A model generated the notes under the pieces. It searched no databases and had not been told where the DNA came from. It was given only the letters and a program-made list of their open reading frames with translations. A stretch of 64,000 nucleotides of DNA, taken from Wandonia sp964447015. GTDB taxonomy: Bacteria > Bacteroidota > Bacteroidia > Flavobacteriales_D > Crocinitomicaceae. The stretch spans positions 1 to 64,000 of the forward strand of contig CAYUQU010000004.1 in NCBI GenBank assembly GCA_964447015.1. The letters run 5' to 3'. Each line of letters begins with the position of its first letter. Within the stretch, counting starts at the first letter, position 1. The position numbers were made by a program, and so were the translations under genes. Below, one piece after another: positions 59,801 through 64,000 of the stretch.

Positions 59801-60297
59801 TACTGAAGTGGCAGGAAGAGGGAAGAATCTACTTCAGCACACTAGAAAACATGCAAGGTGACGAGTGTGATTTGCTTGTGGTGAGTTTTGGATATGGCTA
59901 CGATGAAGAAGAAAATTTTGCGTTGCGATTTGGTCCCTTGAATCAACTTGGGGGAGAGAAACGATTGAATGTGTTGTTCTCGCGCTCTAGAAAAGGAATT
60001 CACCTCTTTCATTCTGTTCAGTCAAAAGACTTTACTCCTTCAGAAAAGATGGGGGTAGAATTGATTCGAAAATACTTTGCCATGGTGGAAAATGAGCAAA
60101 TGGAGAATGTCCAAGATTTAATTTTGACAAACCTTGGATTTGATTTAGAAATTAGCGAAAAGACGAGAAAGATCAGAATTTCAGACCCTTTCCGAGCAAG
60201 TAATTCGCTGATGAGATTGTTGACCTTAAAACGACTTTCAAAAGAAAGGGATTGGAAGGTGGAAATTGCGTTTAAGAAAGATATCTTCGCTAATTAA
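56863..60297 (+). CDS. Very large SF1 (UPF1-like) DNA/RNA helicase or NTPase with long helical insert
   Basis: The 1144-residue protein has Walker A Gly-Pro-Pro-Gly-Ser-Gly-Lys-Ser at about 229-236, motif II Val-Met-Asp-Glu-Ala-Ser-Gln at about 816, motif III Gly-Asp-Pro-Met-Gln-Met-Pro-Pro (about 844), motif IV Tyr-His-Tyr-Arg-Ser-Gln (about 882), motif V Gln-Gly-Asp-Glu-Cys-Asp-Leu (about 998) and motif VI Asn-Val-Leu-Phe-Ser-Arg-Ser-Arg (about 1035). This is the AAA_11/AAA_12 order of SF1 helicases. About 500 residues between motifs I and II are Lys/Glu/Leu-rich and look coiled-coil. An N-terminal domain of about 210 residues is unassigned. All core motifs are intact. Its stop overlaps the next start by one base. 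No nuclease or methylase neighbour is present, so a defence role is only a possibility. Confidence 0.78.
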   Translation: MENWKAQLIEWKEELLRASGNDVLIHLNETSKKTIELEPLEGESRIIALNSVISNILKETNEYEKQSGVNSLCVVHETLRWSDGQREYYSPLFLSEAFFEIDKITKTVALKWSENQFLNPFLAKKIDQLYSKNVLDLLEADTLPQGWSRQVSVHLGNFHYHRFSLLKDIEEYLEDDDSENSLIGTFFHGVSTSAPTVEEVDFSCISPLDEYQHVALEKLSKGENLVIKGPPGSGKSQLIVNTLFQHALAGKRVVLSSEKLAALKVIKEKFTQQNLGHFCEAIFNDSQEKTAFVMSLKQSWVELEKPSGKAEKFSAYESRKEMLEQKIARLKQLPELNNCKAKPSFELTFYPDKNTWEAISPQVNELKNKYDSLFNKSFSESVVFSMKPSLFSEGMSLERLKTDIQLIRKMVADVTRKLGTSVCGKTVSDWKKLHRLTIHAQVLTHELFARNKSVFNLQSTAHAAFQKHAKLYLKLNEEINHTSQSELKKWKRPWSDSEIEDAIDAFLGNKWWTLRYRKWKSRFMADYNPAVFTRELAKNALNTKKKINDSISKLGKVKSKLIDLGVKHPESEIGMIETLINQYNQLDKNILDTLHSHSAETLKDIVDSAQDVTQINRFLILNFVDIDEQDLDEILLKLDREWEFLKANRSELNSIIEKSESTFRVLKEVKNWDELESVIDYGQLMQFKYYNPELYHYSGSDFTKDLDNLIQVEDEFCEMQATYFCAQQAERFNELHKLLNTPAGQLSEEKKTLKAEIRKGRSILVKEFNKKRQHLSIRELLESPAKHWISILKPILLINPLSLSKILPNEKGNIDLLVMDEASQIPFVHAIPGIYRAKQVCVVGDPMQMPPSAYFISGSREREDVLSIALYHFDSLTLLYHYRSQQAELISFSNRYFYENKLQVFPNAKAASHYGLYSHFDAKGRYIDRQNKVEAQNLVKWLDSETSAFGDKDTIAVVAFSETQLSCILAEFNKLKNPKLLKWQEEGRIYFSTLENMQGDECDLLVVSFGYGYDEEENFALRFGPLNQLGGEKRLNVLFSRSRKGIHLFHSVQSKDFTPSEKMGVELIRKYFAMVENEQMENVQDLILTNLGFDLEISEKTRKIRISDPFRASNSLMRLLTLKRLSKERDWKVEIAFKKDIFAN

Positions 60298-62093
60298 TGA
60301 AGAATGACAACAAATACCTGACTTGGTTGGCAAAATACTGGTTTGTCCTTGTAGGTATTCTTCTGTTTTCATTTGTATTTATTCGTGCCTTTACACTGCC
60401 TCCATACGCAGATGAAATCACCACGTATTTTCAATATATCCGCAGTGGACAGTTTCAACCTTTTCACTCACATTTGGATGCAAACAACCATGTCATTAAC
60501 TCATTACTAAGTCACTTGTCTTTTCTGACTTTTGGTGATTCAATGTGGGCATTGCGCCTTCCAAATGTGTTGAGTTTTATTCTGTTTTGGTATTTCATAA
60601 ATAAGCTCAGAGGACTTTTTGACAACAGTTGGATTGGTGGTTTTTTTGCCATATCAGTGTGTTGTTCGATGTACATGCTTTCTTTCTTTTCTGTTACCCG
60701 TGGATATGGAATGTCTATGGCTTTTTTAGCTGGAGCCTTATATTATTTGTGGTATTATCAAAAACAAAGTAAAAGTTCTTCCATTGTTTTGGGTTTACTT
60801 TTGATGTCACTTGCCGTTTGGTCTAATTTGTCACTTATTCCTACTTCGGTAATTGTGTCGGGAGCATTTTTTATTTTGTGGGTAAAGAATTTCCGATTAA
60901 TGTCAACAAAGGCGAAGCTGATAACTACTCTGTCTACAATTCTCATTTTTATTTTACCACTTGTATATGCAGTACTGTTTTCAATTGAGCTTAAAAAAAC
61001 GGGACTGCTTTATCTAGGGAAAGGGTTAAGCTTTTATCAAACATTTATTGAACATTTACCTGGCACGCTCACCGACACAGACCTTATTGGACAGTTGTTT
61101 TTTATTGTAATGACTGGCACAATGGTTTTTGTATGGTTATTTCAGCGGATGCTAGAAAAACCTGTTGAGAACGGCTTGTTTCCTCTTGTGTTGCTTGGCT
61201 CTTTGATATTAATAGTCATTGCAAAAAATGTTTTCGATGTGAACTACCCTGTTGACCGTGCGGGGATGCATTATTACATTCTTTTTCTTTTAGGCTATTT
61301 CGCGATTATTAGTCAAAAGAATAATAAATTCTCAGTTATATTGGCAATAGTGCCTGCGGTGTTTATTGTTGTCCATTTTGCGAGTCAACTTCAGTTTCGC
61401 TACGTAAACGCTTGGCGGGCAGAAACGGTGCCGGTAGAATTCTACGAAGAAATATACGCTAACACCACAAATAAAAAACCAATAGTTGCCGTTCACGGCT
61501 TGTTAGGAGTTGCTTTAGAACACCACGCATACTTGAAAGGTGAAAATCACAATGGGTATAAGGAAATTTTCTATTGTGATTATACGGAGGATTATATTTT
61601 ACTCAGCGAATTAGACTTGAATTTGGGCTTAGATTTATCAAATTATGTTGAGGTGCTACAAACCACAGATCCAAATCTCGATCTTTATAAAAGAAAGCAG
61701 CAACTGAATCAAATAACGGAATTAAGAAGTCAAACAACACCAGTTAGCTTTGAAGGGGAGGATGGCACTTTGAGTTTGGTTGAAATAGAAGCTTTGTCTG
61801 GAGAAAAAATGACTGTAAATCTTGACTACACCATTAAATTTTCAGAGAAAAACCAATCTTTTTGGATCGTTATTCAAGTTAGAGATAAAAATGGAGAGCA
61901 AGTAGACGGGCGTTACATTGACTGTCGCAGGCTCTATCAACATGGAGCACAAGAGCTTCATTTTACACGCAAAGTAGATTTTAAAGTAATGCCCGAGAAT
62001 GTAGCAGATATTTTAGTGTATGTATGGAACACGTCAAATAATAAGTTGGAAGTGAAAAAGGGTGAAATAGAAATTTTGAAAACGATTGACTAG
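60297..62093 (+). CDS. Multi-pass membrane protein, GT-C glycosyltransferase-like
   Basis: The 598-residue protein has about 10-12 membrane segments in residues 10-370 and a soluble, strand-rich C-terminal domain of about 215 residues. The first outside loop carries Tyr-Ala-Asp-Glu-Ile-Thr-Thr-Tyr-Phe (about 38-46), an acidic motif placed like the catalytic Asp-Glu of GT-C enzymes (GT39/ArnT type), and a downstream Val-Ile-Asn-Ser-Leu-Leu-Ser-His. It may transfer a sugar from a lipid carrier outside the membrane. The gene overlaps the helicase stop by one base, an odd pairing. The acceptor is unknown, and the GT call rests on topology and one motif. Confidence 0.6.
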   Translation: MKNDNKYLTWLAKYWFVLVGILLFSFVFIRAFTLPPYADEITTYFQYIRSGQFQPFHSHLDANNHVINSLLSHLSFLTFGDSMWALRLPNVLSFILFWYFINKLRGLFDNSWIGGFFAISVCCSMYMLSFFSVTRGYGMSMAFLAGALYYLWYYQKQSKSSSIVLGLLLMSLAVWSNLSLIPTSVIVSGAFFILWVKNFRLMSTKAKLITTLSTILIFILPLVYAVLFSIELKKTGLLYLGKGLSFYQTFIEHLPGTLTDTDLIGQLFFIVMTGTMVFVWLFQRMLEKPVENGLFPLVLLGSLILIVIAKNVFDVNYPVDRAGMHYYILFLLGYFAIISQKNNKFSVILAIVPAVFIVVHFASQLQFRYVNAWRAETVPVEFYEEIYANTTNKKPIVAVHGLLGVALEHHAYLKGENHNGYKEIFYCDYTEDYILLSELDLNLGLDLSNYVEVLQTTDPNLDLYKRKQQLNQITELRSQTTPVSFEGEDGTLSLVEIEALSGEKMTVNLDYTIKFSEKNQSFWIVIQVRDKNGEQVDGRYIDCRRLYQHGAQELHFTRKVDFKVMPENVADILVYVWNTSNNKLEVKKGEIEILKTID

Positions 62094-62103
62094 ATAAAAG
62101 TAA

Positions 62104-63276
62104 CTACTTTTTCAAAACCCACGTTGAAACACCTTCTGCTCTGAGATTAGAAAGCTCTTTTGACGCAACATCTTTATCATTGTAGCTAGCGATAGACACG
62201 CGGTGCAGGCCTTTATTGACATCTACAATTTGAGCGTTGTGTCCTTTTGCTTTAAATTCAGACACCAAATTTTCTGCATTTTCTTTATTACTAAAACATC
62301 CCGCTATGAGGTAGTACTGATTGGATTCAACAACAGAAGTTGAGTTAACACTTGAAAACTCATCCACATCATTTAAAACGACATCGGTCTTATCCTTTTC
62401 AATTAAACGAACAGGTATATACAATTCTTCGCTAAATCGATAATTGAAAACTTCTATTTCCTTTGGTAAATCTTTAGTTAACTCATCCCATGAATAGTGC
62501 AATTCTTCATCAATTGAAGTTGTCGATAATTTTTCTGGAGTATATTCAGAAGTAGGAATAGATCTAAACGGGTTAAAATCTGCAATTGCAATTTTTCCGC
62601 TTTGAAGCACATCCGTTTTCATAGGAATCCAATACATAAAAAATCCAAATGGAATAATTACCGCAGCGGCAAGATACTTCCAGTTAAATCCGTGTTTCTT
62701 TTCAGAAGCAATAGGAATAACAGGTGTATTTTTTTCTTTATTTGGATTAAGAACAGTTGGTTTTACAGTCTCTTTCTCAAGTTTCACAACAGGAGCAAGA
62801 GTATGACGTTCAGTTTTTTCGATTGTGTTAACCTCCGTTGGCGCAGATTCAACAACTCGTTCTTCAGATATAAAAGTAACTTCTTTCAATCCAAACGAGC
62901 TCAACAGTAAGTTAAAGAAACGATCTTGTTCAAAGACAGTGTTTCCGTTGAAGTCGTGGTATAGAATGCCCACTTTTTCAATCTCCACTCGCCCACCACT
63001 TTTCAGAGTTTGTTTCCAAGAACTGACAATCTCGTCAACCTTTCCTGTAGCATCTGCAAAACTGAGATTTTCGTTGATTGCAACATGATTGACAAAAAGT
63101 CCATCACTTTGAATAAGGTGTTTATTGAAAACAAGTTCTTTTGATGGTGGAGCAATCAATCCTCTATTCCAATCAATTTTAGCTGAAGAATAGCGCGCCA
63201 CGAATCCACCGAAGCCGGGGATAATCAAACAGTTATGTCTGAGTAATAGTTCGCTGACGTAGTTCTCCAAATACAT
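62104..63276 (-). CDS. HU-domain (CCDC81-like) and SPOR-domain membrane protein
   Basis: The 390-residue protein has two N-terminal HU-like domains (about 1-135, with Leu-Ile-Ile-Pro-Gly-Phe-Gly-Gly-Phe-Val and Ile-Glu-Lys-Val-Gly-Ile-Leu-Tyr), a basic linker, one membrane helix (about 200-217) and a C-terminal SPOR domain (about 315-390: Tyr-Tyr-Leu-Ile-Ala-Gly-Cys-Phe, then Val-Ser-Ile-Ala-Ser-Tyr). SPOR binds denuded peptidoglycan at the division site. This composite is typical of Bacteroidota and could link nucleoid or cytoplasmic DNA to the septum. Its -7 element is only 4 bp from the ATG, so the mRNA is probably leaderless. Confidence 0.82.
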   Translation of the reverse strand: MYLENYVSELLLRHNCLIIPGFGGFVARYSSAKIDWNRGLIAPPSKELVFNKHLIQSDGLFVNHVAINENLSFADATGKVDEIVSSWKQTLKSGGRVEIEKVGILYHDFNGNTVFEQDRFFNLLLSSFGLKEVTFISEERVVESAPTEVNTIEKTERHTLAPVVKLEKETVKPTVLNPNKEKNTPVIPIASEKKHGFNWKYLAAAVIIPFGFFMYWIPMKTDVLQSGKIAIADFNPFRSIPTSEYTPEKLSTTSIDEELHYSWDELTKDLPKEIEVFNYRFSEELYIPVRLIEKDKTDVVLNDVDEFSSVNSTSVVESNQYYLIAGCFSNKENAENLVSEFKAKGHNAQIVDVNKGLHRVSIASYNDKDVASKELSNLRAEGVSTWVLKK

Positions 63277-63280
63277 AATA

Positions 63281-63288
63281 CAAATATA
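63281..63288 (-). promoter_or_regulatory. -7 element for the HU/SPOR gene (leaderless)
   Basis: TATATTTG on the minus strand matches TAnnTTTG exactly and ends 4 bp before ATG 63276, so transcription should start at the start codon. Confidence 0.6.
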
Positions 63289-63366
63289 GTAAAAATCCTG
63301 TACATCTATATACGTCTACAATTCGCATATGTTTCAATTTTTTTGGTAGAACAAGTGAAGTTGTTG

Positions 63367-63374
63367 TAACTTTG
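63367..63374 (+). promoter_or_regulatory. -7 element for the edge glycosyltransferase
   Basis: TAACTTTG matches TAnnTTTG exactly; predicted leader is about 14 nt to ATG 63394. Confidence 0.55.
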
Positions 63375-63393
63375 CCCACAGATTTGATGATTA

Positions 63394-64000
63394 ATGTTAA
63401 AAAAAACCATCTTTATTCTAGCACCTTATCCAAAATCAGAGGCTCCGTCTCAACGATTTCGGTTTGAGCAATATTTGGATTTATTAGAAAAAGAAGGCTT
63501 TCAAATAGAATATCACCCTTTTTTGAGTGTAAAAGCTTGGGAGACTCTTTATAAACCGGGAAAACAGATAAGTAAAATCAAGGGAATGATTGCCGCTTTT
63601 TTTCGCCGTTTTATCTTGTTGTTTAAGCTGAGAAGAGCTGATTTTGTGTTTATTCACCGCGAAGCTTCTCATATCGGGCCACCAGTGTTTGAATGGTTGA
63701 TTGCCAAGATTCTTAGAAAACGAATCATCTATGATTTTGACGACGCCATTTGGTTGCCAAACTACAGCAATAGCAATGCTTTTTTTCATCGTCTTAAAGC
63801 CTATTGGAAGGTAAAACATATTATCAAATGGGCATATAAAGTTTCAGCTGGGAATGATTATTTAGCAGAATACGCGCGACGATATAATCCCAACGTTGTG
63901 TTAATCCCAACCACTATCGACATGGAGAATCATCACAACAAAGTGGTTAATCACGATGTGTTGCGACCTGTTATAGGTTGGACAGGGACGCACACGACAA
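63394..64000 (+). CDS. Glycosyltransferase (GT4-like), cut by the right edge
   Basis: An open frame of 202 codons runs off the window. The N-terminus Lys-Thr-Ile-Phe-Ile-Leu-Ala-Pro-Tyr-Pro is a GT-B first strand; Arg-Phe-Arg-Phe-Glu-Gln-Tyr-Leu, Tyr-Asp-Phe-Asp-Asp-Ala-Ile-Trp-Leu and Gly-Trp-Thr-Gly-Thr near the end match the GT4 family of sugar-nucleotide transferases that lack a signal peptide. It probably builds a cell-surface polysaccharide or glycan. A TAACTTTG -7 element lies 19 bp upstream of ATG 63394. The catalytic C-terminal half is outside the window. Confidence 0.8.
   Translation, partial: MLKKTIFILAPYPKSEAPSQRFRFEQYLDLLEKEGFQIEYHPFLSVKAWETLYKPGKQISKIKGMIAAFFRRFILLFKLRRADFVFIHREASHIGPPVFEWLIAKILRKRIIYDFDDAIWLPNYSNSNAFFHRLKAYWKVKHIIKWAYKVSAGNDYLAEYARRYNPNVVLIPTTIDMENHHNKVVNHDVLRPVIGWTGTHTT

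Noticed and set aside
1..64000. Prophage, integrated plasmid, tRNA, rRNA or CRISPR array
   Set aside because: No integrase, capsid or portal genes, no attachment-site repeat, no tRNA-like cloverleaf and no regularly spaced direct repeats were seen. The short spacers with repeated CTTTGCG or AATCCGTG have irregular spacing.

Overview
The window looks like a chromosomal segment of a pigmented Bacteroidota bacterium, most likely in Flavobacteriia or the Crocinitomicaceae/Fluviicola neighbourhood. This is an inference from several signs: secreted proteins with C-terminal type IX secretion (T9SS) sorting domains, Bacteroidota promoters of the TAnnTTTG type in front of many genes, no clear Shine-Dalgarno sites, a three-subunit succinate dehydrogenase in the order C-A-B, ECF sigma/anti-sigma pairs, a HU/SPOR membrane protein, and a tyrosine ammonia-lyase-led aryl polyene (flexirubin-type) cluster. 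I saw no tRNA, rRNA, CRISPR array, prophage or replication origin.

Layout. 1-4434 (minus): a secreted protein, uridine kinase and a large membrane sensor cut by the left edge. 4511-12647 (plus): thioredoxin-like protein, secreted serine protease, sugar MFS transporter and sdhCAB. 12719-15026 (minus): ECF sigma, anti-sigma and an outer-membrane barrel. 15525-20999: isopentenyl-PP isomerase, QueD-like protein, heptosyltransferase-like GT9, acyl-CoA thioesterase, HemJ, enoyl-CoA hydratase and an FKBP lipoprotein.

21077-36141 is the highlight, an aryl polyene pigment locus. A FAD oxidoreductase and a 1272-residue fusion (MMPL exporter + acyltransferase + methyltransferase) point left. Tyrosine ammonia-lyase, ketoreductase, three intact ketosynthases, two ACPs, an acyltransferase, a dehydratase, a thioesterase and two catalytically dead ketosynthase-like proteins point right. 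The halves are driven from a compact divergent promoter at about 26470-26496, and the right half ends at a terminator at 36151-36177. The lyase should make p-coumarate, which the KS/KR/DH/ACP set extends to an aryl polyene; the fusion protein probably methylates, acylates and exports it. No dialkylresorcinol genes (darA/darB) and no coumarate ligase are present here, so the locus is partial or makes an aryl polyene without the resorcinol half.

36171-46122: a second ECF sigma/anti-sigma pair and neighbours, pirin, kdsB, an OmpL-like porin, dprA, a C1 peptidase with a BlaI-type repressor, and hemL. 46553-56756: lysS, a SpoIIE-type phosphatase, a REP-associated (RAYT) transposase that carries palindromes inside its own reading frame, a large outer-membrane protein, aroA and dxr. 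56863-64000: a very large SF1 helicase translationally coupled to a GT-C-like membrane protein, a HU/SPOR protein, and a glycosyltransferase cut by the right edge.

Between genes lie several kinds of small dispersed repeat: a 48-bp perfect palindrome, GCGCGAT, CCCGAT and GGGCGAATT palindromes, and a 27-bp CTTTGCG element present three times. Many nominal TTG starts are really the last bases of a TAnnTTTG promoter, so I moved those starts downstream; several mRNAs appear leaderless.
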